A DNA stretch of 50,819 nucleotides, taken from positions 1-50,819 of the forward strand of contig PAAY01000072.1 of NCBI GenBank assembly GCA_002698985.1, written 5' to 3'. Source of the DNA: Saprospirales bacterium (GTDB taxonomy: Bacteria; Bacteroidota; Bacteroidia; Chitinophagales; Saprospiraceae). A program made the position numbers and the translations under genes. A model generated the notes under the pieces. That model ran no database searches. It saw only the letters and a program-made list of their open reading frames with translations, and was not told the origin of the DNA. The number at the start of each line of letters is the position of its first letter. The stretch's first letter is position 1. Shown one piece after another: positions 1 through 8,872 of the stretch.

Positions 1-1
1 C

Positions 2-526
2 GGCATCGTTCTCGCTGCCGTAGGGCTCTGGTACGACGACTTCGACGGCACCAACCCCGTCAGCCAGGACCTGCTCGACGTGCTCACCTACACCACCGGC
101 GTGGAAGCCAACGACAAGCCTTTCCGCAACCGGTTCCCATTCGTCAACCTGCCGTGGAGCGGTGAGAGCCAGTGTGCGGGCACCCTTGCCAATGCAGTAC
201 CCGATCAAAACCTGCCGCAGGCCAGTGCCCTCGGCATCCAGTCGCCCCTGTCCACCGGTCAACAGGTGACCATGGTGAATTACCCCAACCCCTTCAGTGC
301 GTCGACGACCCTGCGCTTCAATGCAGAAAGGGAAGGTAAAGTGCAAATCCATGTCTTTGACATGAGCGGTAAACTGATCGCCACGCCCGTCAACGGTGTG
401 TTTGCGAAGGGAATCCACGAAGTGACCATCGATGCCTCGGATTGGACTCCGGGCACCTATTTCGCAAGAGCAATGGATGACAATGGTCAGATGCTGCAAG
501 TGTTGAAGCTGGCAAAAGGCCGCTGA
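2..526 (+). CDS. C-terminal part of a DUF4331-like secreted protein with T9SS sorting domain (5' end outside window)
   Basis: The frame is open from the left edge, so only the last 174 codons are present. The N-terminal part contains a stretch with GVEANDKPFRNRFPFVNLPWSG, which resembles the end of DUF4331 proteins (cell-surface proteins of unknown function, where an ANDxPF...FPY/F...P..G pattern recurs). This family call rests on memory of the pattern and is moderate. The last 80 or so residues are a clear Por/T9SS type A C-terminal domain: a YPNPFSAST start, a beta-strand with VQIHVFDMSGKLI, a PGTYFARA strand and a short basic end (LKLAKGR). The mature protein should therefore be exported through the outer membrane by T9SS and anchored or released. 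A strong terminator follows within 15 nt, so this gene ends its transcript. Confidence 0.75.
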   Translation, partial: GIVLAAVGLWYDDFDGTNPVSQDLLDVLTYTTGVEANDKPFRNRFPFVNLPWSGESQCAGTLANAVPDQNLPQASALGIQSPLSTGQQVTMVNYPNPFSASTTLRFNAEREGKVQIHVFDMSGKLIATPVNGVFAKGIHEVTIDASDWTPGTYFARAMDDNGQMLQVLKLAKGR

Positions 527-875
527 TCTACTTGCCCAGGAACGGGGTTCGCCCCGTTCTTTTTTCCCCAAAAAAAGACCACGGGATTATCAAAGTCAAA
601 AGGCCTTCATTGCCCGAAGCAATTGGAAGGCACATCCAAACTGACAGGGCAACGCCCACCGCCCGACCAGGGAAACAGGTTCATTCCGCCCCGATGTCAT
701 CGGAGCATACCGTGCCGAGAGAGATTTTGAATATGGAAAGGCACGGCTGACACAACGGCCATTGCTGATGGCTAAAACCTAAACCGGCGCCCATTCCACA
801 GGCTTGCCAACAGGCATGTGAAACGACCATGCCCGACGAGCACAAGGAACTGGGCTGCCTAAACAAATTTCAACC
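527..875. other. Intergenic region, 349 nt
   Basis: Apart from the terminator at 541-565 I see no gene, RNA or clear promoter here. Short open frames exist on both strands but lack recognisable domains. Confidence 0.6.
541..565 (+). terminator. Rho-independent terminator with UUCG tetraloop
   Basis: Seven-base perfect stem AACGGGG/CCCCGTT (541-547 with 552-558) closed by a TTCG loop (548-551), followed by C and six T. UUCG closed by G-C is an exceptionally stable tetraloop. It lies 15 nt after the stop of the DUF4331-like gene. Confidence 0.9.
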
Positions 876-2090
876 ATGACTAAGCTGACTTGCTTCGCAA
901 CGATCTGGACGCTCGGCATTCTCTTGCTGCTGTCCTGCAACCAACAACCCACCGGAAAATCCACTGCGGAGGCCAACTCCGAGGTGGCCACCCTGCTCGA
1001 CCGTCATCCGGCCCTGCGCAACGGCGTGGAATGGGACAAGGTTCAAAATGCCTATGGCACCGCTCGGGCCGCCGTCCAACAAAATCCGGACGACGCAAAG
1101 AGCTGGTTGCTTTTGGCCGAAGTCTTCATGCAGGAAGCCAGGGTTACCGGTGAACACCCCTACTATTATCCCGCTGCCTTGAAAGCAGTGGAAAAAGTGC
1201 TCGAAAAGCCGTTTTCCGAAGGAAATCCAAAGGATCAGGATTTGAAGTTCCAGGCGCTGAGCCTGAAAGCCGGCGTGGAAATGTCCTTGCATCAATTCGA
1301 CAAAGCCTTTCAAACGGCACAGGAAGCCGTAGCCATCAACCCCCACAACGCAGCCATTTACGGGGTACTCACGGATGCTTGCGTTGAGTTGGGTCACTAC
1401 GACGAGGCCGTGGACTTTGCAGACAAGATGGTCGGTATCCGCCCCGACCTCAGGTCATACTCCAGGGTATCCTACCTACGGGAAATTTTTGGTGACCTGC
1501 CGGGTGCCATCGAAGCCATGAAGCTGGCAGTAAGTGCCGGTTATCCCGGCTCGGAACAAGCCGCCTGGGCAAAGCTCAACCTGGGGCACCTGTACGAAAA
1601 AACGGGCGATTTCGACAAAGCCCGGGAAACCTTTGAAAGCATTTTGAATGAGCGCCCCGACTACCCCTTCGCCATCGCTGCCCTGGGCAATCTGGCCCTC
1701 CAGCAGAACGACTACCAGACGGCTGAAAAACTGCTGAACAGGGCCATCGAAATTGCACCGGAAGTCGGGTTTTACGAAAACCTCGCCAGGCTGTACAAAC
1801 AAACCGGCAGAATGGAGGAATTCGACAAGACTTTCGAGACCATCATCGCCATGATGAATGAAGATGCCGAAGCGGGCCACGTCATGGACCTCGAAATGGC
1901 CAAGGTCTATCTGGAATTGAAGGAAGACCCTAAACTGGCCTTGCAATACGCCCGGAAAGAGTACGAACTCCGGCCCCAGAACAAAGATGTCAATGCCGTG
2001 ATGGCGCAAATATTCCAAAAAGCAGGTCAGCCTGAAGAGGCAGCCAAATACGCTGCCGCGGCCGTTGTGTCAAACCGGAGCAAGGGTTAA
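876..2090 (+). CDS. TPR-repeat lipoprotein
   Basis: 404 residues. The N-terminus is a lipoprotein signal: a hydrophobic stretch followed by LLLLSC, with the lipidated Cys at residue 21, so the protein should be anchored in the cell envelope. The rest is helical tetratricopeptide repeats, seen as recurring A..N.G.....Y..A...F..A....P patterns (for example around residues 125-170, 230-290 and 350-395). TPR lipoproteins act as scaffolds for protein complexes; no partner can be named from context. The ATG at 876 places the signal peptide correctly. No Shine-Dalgarno site is apparent, as is usual in Bacteroidota. A terminator overlapping the stop codon ends the gene, which therefore appears monocistronic. 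Confidence 0.85.
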   Translation: MTKLTCFATIWTLGILLLLSCNQQPTGKSTAEANSEVATLLDRHPALRNGVEWDKVQNAYGTARAAVQQNPDDAKSWLLLAEVFMQEARVTGEHPYYYPAALKAVEKVLEKPFSEGNPKDQDLKFQALSLKAGVEMSLHQFDKAFQTAQEAVAINPHNAAIYGVLTDACVELGHYDEAVDFADKMVGIRPDLRSYSRVSYLREIFGDLPGAIEAMKLAVSAGYPGSEQAAWAKLNLGHLYEKTGDFDKARETFESILNERPDYPFAIAALGNLALQQNDYQTAEKLLNRAIEIAPEVGFYENLARLYKQTGRMEEFDKTFETIIAMMNEDAEAGHVMDLEMAKVYLELKEDPKLALQYARKEYELRPQNKDVNAVMAQIFQKAGQPEEAAKYAAAAVVSNRSKG

Positions 2091-2106
2091 TGCCCTTGCT
2101 CTTTTT
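2078..2106 (+). terminator. Rho-independent terminator overlapping the stop codon
   Basis: Nine-base perfect stem GAGCAAGGG/CCCTTGCTC (2078-2086 with 2093-2101), loop TTAATG, then five T. The TAA stop codon of the TPR lipoprotein lies in the loop, so the last codons form the ascending arm. Confidence 0.9.
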
Positions 2107-2358
2107 CCGTCAGGCCCTGAATCAGAAAGTGTTCATTCAAAGTGGATCACCGGACCTGGATCTTATTCCTGAATCGTGTTCCAACCATTGTCGGCCTCGC
2201 CGAGGTTGAACTTGCCCAGCTTGTGTGAGCGATCGGTTGCTTGCCACATAGACCGTCACTCATTTGGCATTGCAAGCCCATGCAAACTTCACGGTGTAGG
2301 GCATGGTCTGTATGCAATGGCTGCAACAGGAGGGCAAAAAGCAGTATGGTAATCGAAC

Positions 2359-2402
2359 ACTTGAACTGTGTCAGGCTCACACTTGAACTGTGTCAGGCTC
2401 AT
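2359..2402. repeat. Two perfect tandem copies of a 22-nt unit
   Basis: The unit CACTTGAACTGTGTCAGGCT plus CA occurs at 2359-2380 and 2381-2402 without a mismatch. It contains GTCAGGCT, which also appears in the inverted repeat 280 nt downstream. It may be debris of a mobile element, but no transposase remains. Confidence 0.85.
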
Positions 2403-2620
2403 GCAGGCATCATCCCGTATCTCTGCACCAGTATGGCGGGTGCCTGTTTGCCGATCACACCGTAAAAGAATCAGTCTGCTCCAGAAGTGCTCCACCTGGC
2501 CACCGGCAATGTAACATTTTGAAAAGGTCACACTTTGTAGGCCAAAAAAATTGTCAACCATCGGTCATTCCCAAATTCTATTCCCTACCTTTGGCCACTC
2601 AAAGGCTACCTTCACGCCCG

Positions 2621-2695
2621 AAAAGCCTGACAGGCTGGAAAAACTTGCCGGATGTTCTCACTCCACACTTAATTCCCAGGTCTGTCAGGCTTTTT
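2621..2695 (+). repeat. 13-base inverted repeat with 48-nt spacer and T-tract
   Basis: AAAAGCCTGACAG (2621-2633) is the exact reverse complement of CTGTCAGGCTTTT (2682-2694). The right arm runs into five T, so on the + strand it resembles a terminator with a long loop. A TACCTTTG box lies 27 nt before the left arm, which would fit a short RNA of about 95 nt; that reading is speculative. Confidence 0.7.
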
Positions 2696-2852
2696 CATTG
2701 AATCGGAGAGGTGAGCCATAAATCATTGATTGCTGACGACTTACATCTCTGATTTCTCCTCTCATTAACAACCCCAGCCAATTAATTCAGTGGACCAAGT
2801 GTGCACCTGATACCCGTAATGATCGAAATCACCTTGTACCAAAAGAACTTGT

Positions 2853-5800
2853 ATGAATCGGAGCTTTACCCTGTATTTGACACTCATCGCTTTTGTCTCT
2901 CTTGTTTCCCAGAAATTAAATGCGCAGTGTAACCAGAACATCTGTACCACCTTGCCGCCTCCCGGCTTGTGTGCCGAAGATGCCTGCATCATGTGCGACC
3001 CATGCCTGTTGGATGGTTACATGGGCTCCACCGTACCCGGCTCGAACACCTGCGATGTTCCCGGACCCTTTTGCGGTTCCATCGAGAACAACCAGTGGTT
3101 TGCCTTTATGGCGCCACCTTCAGGAACGGTAACCTTCAACTTCACCGTTACCTCTTGCCAGGGAGTGCCCAACGGCTCCGGGATACAGGCAGAAGTGTAT
3201 TCCACCGCTGATTGCAATTCTTTCGTTTCGGTGTCCAATTGCTGGAGCCCCGGCTCCCAGCAAAACGGTGCGGTAACAGCCACCGGGCTGGATCCCTACT
3301 GTACTTATTACCTGATGATTGACGGCTGGGCCGGCGACTTTTGCGATTTCATCATCAATGTGACCGATTGCCAGGTTCCGCCAACACCCACACCCATCGT
3401 AATCAGCGGACCCACGCCGGTTTGTCCGGGTTCCATCGTTCAATACACCATGAGCCCTCCGCCTTCGGCCAATTGCCAGAACAATTCCAACAGCATCATC
3501 TGGAGTGGGGTGGAGCCTTTCGGAACCATCATCGGGCCCAACGATCAGCCCACCATCACCGTTCAGTGGAACAGCGTTGGTGCAACGGTGCTCAACGTAA
3601 CCACCAACAACGTCTGCTTCGGCGGCAATACCAGCATACCTTTTCCCGTAACCATCGAGCCCATTCCTCCGACTGTAATTGAACAGGATGTGTGCCTCGG
3701 CGAGTGTACCACCTGTGCCGGACTGACCATTTGCGATCCCGGCCTCACCGTGGTGAGCCTGCAAAGCTGGCTGGGCTGCGACAGCGTCATCAACTGCATC
3801 GTCAATCCCATCGTGCCGGTGGTCAACGATCTGGGTGCGGTGACTCTCTGTGCGCCGGCCACCTTCAGCATTTGCGGGCAGACCTACTCTGAATGCGGCG
3901 TTTTCTCAAATACCTGCGACAACTGGCAGGGCTGTGACAGTACCGTCATCGTTGACCTGGCTATTTTGGATCCACAAGCCAGCATTGCCCCGCCCGCCGT
4001 GCTGGATTGTGCGCCCGGCTCCACAGTGACCTTGGATGGTTCGGGTTCCAATTCGGGCTCCGATTGCCTGCCCAACGTGGTAACGGCTTACGCCTGGGAT
4101 GGACCTGCCGGTGGCATTGTCGGCTCCGCCAATGGTCCGACAGTCACCGTTGACGAACCCGGTGAATACTGCCTGACCCTGACTTTCAGCAGGGGCGGGG
4201 TCTCCTGCTCCGACACCCGCTGCGTCACCGTTGTGCAGGACGATGCCGTTCCGCAAACACCGCAGATTACAGGCACCAATCAGATTTGCCCGGGCGACAC
4301 CGCCATGTATGTGGTCATGCCCGTCGGGGCTCCCGCCCCAACAGGCTACACCTGGAGCACCTCCAACGGCACGCCCATCATCGGCAGCGGCGACACCGTT
4401 CAGGTGGTATGGCCTGCTTCGGGCAATGTGCAGGTATGTGTGACTGCCGATAACATTTGCGGATCATCCAACGAAGCCTGTATCAACGTGAATGTGGTGA
4501 CGCCGGCCACCGCCACCCTTGACGGCAGCGGAACGGTATGCACCGGCAGCGGTGATCCCGTTGATCTGACCATTACCCTGACCGGCGGCGCACCCTGGAC
4601 GGTTGAATATACCCTGGACGGCGTGGCTCAAACGCCATTGAACGTGCCTGCCAGTCCCTATACTTTCACGGTTACAGCTCCCGGCACTTACGAGCTCACA
4701 GGCGTTACCGGTGCCACCGGCTGTCCCGGCACTGCCTCAGGCACTGCTGTGGTGGATGAGTTCCCCGTACCAACGGCTGACCTGAGCGGCTCGGGCTCCA
4801 TTTGCCAGGGCAGCGGCCAGACGGTTGACCTGACCCTCAACTTTTCCGGAACGGCACCCTGGACCGTGGTGTATGCAGTAAACGGAACGGCACAGGCGCC
4901 CGTCACCTTCAACAACAACCCCGATGTGCTGACCCTCGGCCAGGCACAGGCCGGCACCATTACGCTGGTCAGCGTTACCGATGGCAACGGCTGCCCCGGC
5001 ACCGTTTCAGGTTCGGGTCAGATCACCATCAACACGGCGCCGACGGTGTCCAACATCCAGGCTTTTTGCGATCCTACCAATACCACCTATGTGGTCTCTT
5101 TTGATGTCAATGGCGGCGATCCTGCCACTTACAGTGTGACACCCCCCAACGGTGCTTTCCTCGGCAACAATTTCACCAGTGACCCCATACCCAGCGGGCA
5201 GGGCTACTCCTTCGTGATCACCGATGCCAATGACTGCAACCCCGTCACCATTGCCGACACCGTGTTGTGCAATTGCACCACTGCTGTCGGTGATATGGAT
5301 AACAACCCCATAGAAGAATGTGGCGACGGCCCCGTGACGGCCGGTTATGACAACGGCCACGTTTTCGACGGAAACGACACCATCGTCTTCATTCTGCACT
5401 CCGGCTCCGGTATCAGCATCGTGGCGCCGGTCATCGGAACTTTCCCGACGCCGACCGTCAGCTTCGACCCGGCGACCATGACCTACGGCACCACTTACTA
5501 CCTGTCGGCCGTGGTGGGTGACCACAACGGCAATGGCGGTGTGGACCTCAGCGACCCCTGCCTGGCCATCGCCCAGGGTACGCCCATCGTATTTTACGAA
5601 GTGCCTACGGCTACCCTGAGTGGAGACCCCGTCATTTGCGAAGGCGATGATGCGGTGTTCACGGTAGAATTTACCGGCGTTGGGCCGTGGAGCATCACTT
5701 ACGACGACGGCTCCGGTCCGCAAACCATCAATGGTATCAATGCCAACCCATACAGTCTGGTTTTATCTCCTTCGGCAAACGCCACTGTCTGCCTGACGGA

Positions 5801-8774
5801 CATGTCCGACAGCAATTGCCCCGGCACCGCCGGCGGTTGCGGTGATGTGACGGTAAACACCGCCGTGCAGGTTTCAACGCCCACCATCGAGTGCAACGCA
5901 CAGGGTACTGCTTACACGGTCACCTTTACCATCAGCGGTGGGGACCCGGCCAGCTACTTTGTGACGCCACCGGATGGCACCCTCACCGGTGCCACCTTCA
6001 TGAGCGATCCGATTCCCGATACCCTCGGTTTCAGCTTTGTGGTGGACGATGCCAACGGCTGCGACCCACAAACCGTGGCACAGACCGAGGTGGATTGCAG
6101 CTGTACCACCACCGTAGGCATGATGACCTCCGCCCCCATCGAGGAGTGTGGTGACGGGCCGGTTTCCGCCACTTACGACGATACCAACCAGGTGCTGGAC
6201 CCCGATGACGTGCTCGTCTTCATCCTGCACACGAACAGCGGAACCACCCCCGGCAATGTCATTGCGACGAATGACCAACCGAGCTTTGGATTCGTAACTG
6301 GCTCCATGAATTACGGAACGACTTACTACATCTCTGCGGTGGTCGGAAACGGCGACGGCAACGGTGGGGTAGACCTTAGTGATCCCTGTATGCAACTGGC
6401 AGCAGGTACTCCGGTGACATTCTACCGGATTCCGACCGTTACGCTGAACGGCGGCGAAGACATCTGCGTGGGCGACAGCAGTGAACTGGAGCTGGTGTTT
6501 ACCGGTGTGCCGCCTTTCGAGGTGACCATCAACGGCCAGGTAATTTCCGGTATTCCGGCGCTGAATTACAGCTTCAATGTTGGCCCCGCCACAACGACCA
6601 CCTACGCCATTACAGACCTCACGGATAACCATTGCATGGGCACCATTTCCGGAACGGCCGACATCGTGGTGCACGATGCTCCTTCCATTGTGAACGGAAT
6701 GGACTTCTGCATCCCCGATACCAACGTCTATGGCGTCAGTTTTGAAATTGCCGGAGGCGACCAGGCGACCTACAGCATCGTGCCCATGGACGGCACCTTG
6801 ACGGGCAATACCTTCAACAGCAACCCGCAGCAAAGCACCGTGCCATACCAGTTTGTGGTCAGTGATGCTTGGGGTTGTGGAACCGACACCATCGCCGGCG
6901 TGCTGGATTGCAACTGCACTACTGACGCTGGTATCATGAGCCCTGTGGCTGAAGATGCCTGTGTAAACGAGGGCATTGCCGTTGATCCTGCTACTGGAAC
7001 GGTGCTGGACCCCGACGATGTGCTGCTCTACTACCTGCACACCGAACCTGGCAACCAGCTGGGCGACGTCATCGCCACCAACACGCTGCCCGGCTTCAAC
7101 TTCGATCCGAATACCATGCAGGCCGGCGTGACTTATTACATCAGTGCCGTGGCCGGCAACAACGACGGCTCCGGAGGCATCGACCTGAATGACTTCTGTC
7201 TCGACATTGCGCCGGGAACACCGGTGCTGTGGCATGCCTTGCCGGAGGTGACCATGATCGCCAACGATGCCGTTTGCGAAGGGCAGGCCGCCAATGTGAC
7301 TTTCACCATGACCGGCACTGGGCCTTTCAATGTGACCTATACAGTGGATGGCAACCCGACCAGCCTCTCCAACATCAACAGTCCGCACACCTTCCAGATC
7401 ACACCCACCGGTGAAACCACCCTGGAACTGCTGGCTGTGACGGATGTGGGAACAGGCTGCTCCAGCCCTGCTTCGGGTACGGCTACCGTCTTTGTGACGC
7501 CAAGGCCGGATGCGGGTATTCCTTCGGGCAATGCCCAATTCTGCGACAGCGACATTGCGACGCAAAACCTCTTTGACCTGCTCGAAGGCGAAGACCCCGG
7601 CGGAACCTGGACCGACATTCAGGGCAACCAGATCCCTAACGGCCTGCTGGATGTTGGCCCGCTGGAGCCTGGCTTGCATGTGTTCCGTTACACCCTGCCA
7701 CCGGTTACACCCTGCCCGGGTGATTTCGAAGATGTGGAAGTGCTCATCTTCGAAAATCCCGTGGCCGATGCCGGACTGGACCGGGAACTGGATTGCGACG
7801 CAACAGAAGTGAGCCTGGGCGGACCCAACACGACCCTGGGTGCCGGATACGAATGGACCGGCCCCGTGCTGAATCCCAACCAGCCCATCACCACCACCAG
7901 CACCCCAGGCACCTATGTGCTGACGGTGACCAACCAGTTTGGCTGCTCAGCTACCGATGAGGTGGAGGTGATTCAGACCATCACGTTGCCAGAGCCGCAT
8001 GTGACTGTTTCAGGTGTGAGTTGCTTTGGTGAAAACGACGGTTTCATCCACGTGGACAGCGTGACCAACGGCATTGCTCCGTTTCTGTACTCTTTCAACG
8101 GCGGTCCGTTTACGGAAGAAAACTGGTTCCTCAACCTCTCGCCCGGGCAGTACTCCGTGGCCGTGATGGATGCCAAAGGCTGCGAGCGAACCCTCACTTT
8201 CGTCATTGCGGAACCGGAACAGGTTTCAGTGGAGATCGTCCTCAACTTCGAGGGCGATGACAACACCATCGTTTTGGGTGATTCCATCCAACTGGCGGTG
8301 GTCGTCTCTCCGGCCTGGGATTCGCTGGATCAGATCATCTGGACGCCCGAAGGAGTGGTGCCCTGCGACACCTGCCAGGTGCAATGGGTGTCGCCCGTTC
8401 AGGAAACCACCTATTCCATCATGGTGGATGAGGGTGGCTGTACGGATTCCGACCAGGTCACTGTTTATGTGTCGAAAGACCGGGCCGTTTACGTTCCCAA
8501 TGCCTTCTCGCCCAACGGCGACGGCACCAACGAAAGGTTCATGATCTTCGGTGGATCTGGGATCAAAGAGATAAAGTCCTTCCTGGTCTTCAACCGCTGG
8601 GGCGAAACGGTGTATGAGTATCACAACTTCCAACCCAATAATCCGGCTTACGGATGGGATGGCACTCACAGGGGTAAACCCATGGATCCTGCCGTGTTTA
8701 CCTGGTTTGCCGATGTGGAATTCATTGACGGAAAGATCATCCACTTTGAAGGCGACGTGACCTTGATGAGGTAA
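2853..8774 (+). CDS. Giant secreted protein with gliding-motility-type (CHU_C) C-terminal domain
   Basis: 1973 residues. Signal peptide at 1-24 ending ...KLNAQ. The body is a chain of Ig/PKD-like beta domains rich in Cys, Thr and Gly. Three long homologous units start near residues 807, 1082 and 1353, each beginning C(N/S)CTT..G with I(E)ECGDGPV or a diverged version, followed by (F/Y)(I/Y)LHT.(S/P)G, (T/V)TYYISAVVGN.(D)GNGG(V/I)DL.DPC. The period is about 273 residues. The last ~95 residues (from 1879, VPNAFSPNGDGTNERF, then FNRWGETVYE, GWDGTHRG) are the gliding motility-associated C-terminal domain that directs type B T9SS export, ending in DVTLMR. In this family such proteins are large cell-surface or matrix proteins. 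The exact role is unknown. The ATG at 2853 gives an intact signal peptide. Confidence 0.9.
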   Translation: MNRSFTLYLTLIAFVSLVSQKLNAQCNQNICTTLPPPGLCAEDACIMCDPCLLDGYMGSTVPGSNTCDVPGPFCGSIENNQWFAFMAPPSGTVTFNFTVTSCQGVPNGSGIQAEVYSTADCNSFVSVSNCWSPGSQQNGAVTATGLDPYCTYYLMIDGWAGDFCDFIINVTDCQVPPTPTPIVISGPTPVCPGSIVQYTMSPPPSANCQNNSNSIIWSGVEPFGTIIGPNDQPTITVQWNSVGATVLNVTTNNVCFGGNTSIPFPVTIEPIPPTVIEQDVCLGECTTCAGLTICDPGLTVVSLQSWLGCDSVINCIVNPIVPVVNDLGAVTLCAPATFSICGQTYSECGVFSNTCDNWQGCDSTVIVDLAILDPQASIAPPAVLDCAPGSTVTLDGSGSNSGSDCLPNVVTAYAWDGPAGGIVGSANGPTVTVDEPGEYCLTLTFSRGGVSCSDTRCVTVVQDDAVPQTPQITGTNQICPGDTAMYVVMPVGAPAPTGYTWSTSNGTPIIGSGDTVQVVWPASGNVQVCVTADNICGSSNEACINVNVVTPATATLDGSGTVCTGSGDPVDLTITLTGGAPWTVEYTLDGVAQTPLNVPASPYTFTVTAPGTYELTGVTGATGCPGTASGTAVVDEFPVPTADLSGSGSICQGSGQTVDLTLNFSGTAPWTVVYAVNGTAQAPVTFNNNPDVLTLGQAQAGTITLVSVTDGNGCPGTVSGSGQITINTAPTVSNIQAFCDPTNTTYVVSFDVNGGDPATYSVTPPNGAFLGNNFTSDPIPSGQGYSFVITDANDCNPVTIADTVLCNCTTAVGDMDNNPIEECGDGPVTAGYDNGHVFDGNDTIVFILHSGSGISIVAPVIGTFPTPTVSFDPATMTYGTTYYLSAVVGDHNGNGGVDLSDPCLAIAQGTPIVFYEVPTATLSGDPVICEGDDAVFTVEFTGVGPWSITYDDGSGPQTINGINANPYSLVLSPSANATVCLTDMSDSNCPGTAGGCGDVTVNTAVQVSTPTIECNAQGTAYTVTFTISGGDPASYFVTPPDGTLTGATFMSDPIPDTLGFSFVVDDANGCDPQTVAQTEVDCSCTTTVGMMTSAPIEECGDGPVSATYDDTNQVLDPDDVLVFILHTNSGTTPGNVIATNDQPSFGFVTGSMNYGTTYYISAVVGNGDGNGGVDLSDPCMQLAAGTPVTFYRIPTVTLNGGEDICVGDSSELELVFTGVPPFEVTINGQVISGIPALNYSFNVGPATTTTYAITDLTDNHCMGTISGTADIVVHDAPSIVNGMDFCIPDTNVYGVSFEIAGGDQATYSIVPMDGTLTGNTFNSNPQQSTVPYQFVVSDAWGCGTDTIAGVLDCNCTTDAGIMSPVAEDACVNEGIAVDPATGTVLDPDDVLLYYLHTEPGNQLGDVIATNTLPGFNFDPNTMQAGVTYYISAVAGNNDGSGGIDLNDFCLDIAPGTPVLWHALPEVTMIANDAVCEGQAANVTFTMTGTGPFNVTYTVDGNPTSLSNINSPHTFQITPTGETTLELLAVTDVGTGCSSPASGTATVFVTPRPDAGIPSGNAQFCDSDIATQNLFDLLEGEDPGGTWTDIQGNQIPNGLLDVGPLEPGLHVFRYTLPPVTPCPGDFEDVEVLIFENPVADAGLDRELDCDATEVSLGGPNTTLGAGYEWTGPVLNPNQPITTTSTPGTYVLTVTNQFGCSATDEVEVIQTITLPEPHVTVSGVSCFGENDGFIHVDSVTNGIAPFLYSFNGGPFTEENWFLNLSPGQYSVAVMDAKGCERTLTFVIAEPEQVSVEIVLNFEGDDNTIVLGDSIQLAVVVSPAWDSLDQIIWTPEGVVPCDTCQVQWVSPVQETTYSIMVDEGGCTDSDQVTVYVSKDRAVYVPNAFSPNGDGTNERFMIFGGSGIKEIKSFLVFNRWGETVYEYHNFQPNNPAYGWDGTHRGKPMDPAVFTWFADVEFIDGKIIHFEGDVTLMR

Positions 8775-8780
8775 ATTATG

Positions 8781-8869
8781 TTGTAAGTTGTAAGTTGTAG
8801 GTTGTAAGTTGGGGGGCACCTCCTACAACCTACAACTTTACAACCTACAACCTACAACCTACAACCTAC
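8781..8869. repeat. Self-complementary heptamer array between two genes
   Basis: The first half repeats TTGTAAG/TTGTAGG (8781-8810); after GGGGGGCACCT the second half repeats the complement, CCTACAA (8822-8868). The two halves can pair into a long hairpin in the 98 nt between the CHU_C protein stop and the next ATG at 8873. Copies are imperfect, so copy number may change by slippage. Confidence 0.85.
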
Positions 8870-8872
8870 GAC

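Larger units (their letters stand above)
2091..2852. other. Long intergenic region, 762 nt
   Basis: No convincing protein gene. Contents: a 22-nt unit repeated twice in tandem (2359-2402), a TACCTTTG promoter-like box at 2586-2593, and a 13-base inverted repeat (2621-2633 with 2682-2694) followed by five T. Open frames on both strands in 2147-2701 have no recognisable domain. Confidence 0.6.

Noticed and set aside
5874-7679. Open frame of 601 codons on the - strand inside the CHU_C gene
   Set aside because: Shadow of a GC-rich gene; no signal, domain or composition support, while the + strand encodes a complete secreted protein.
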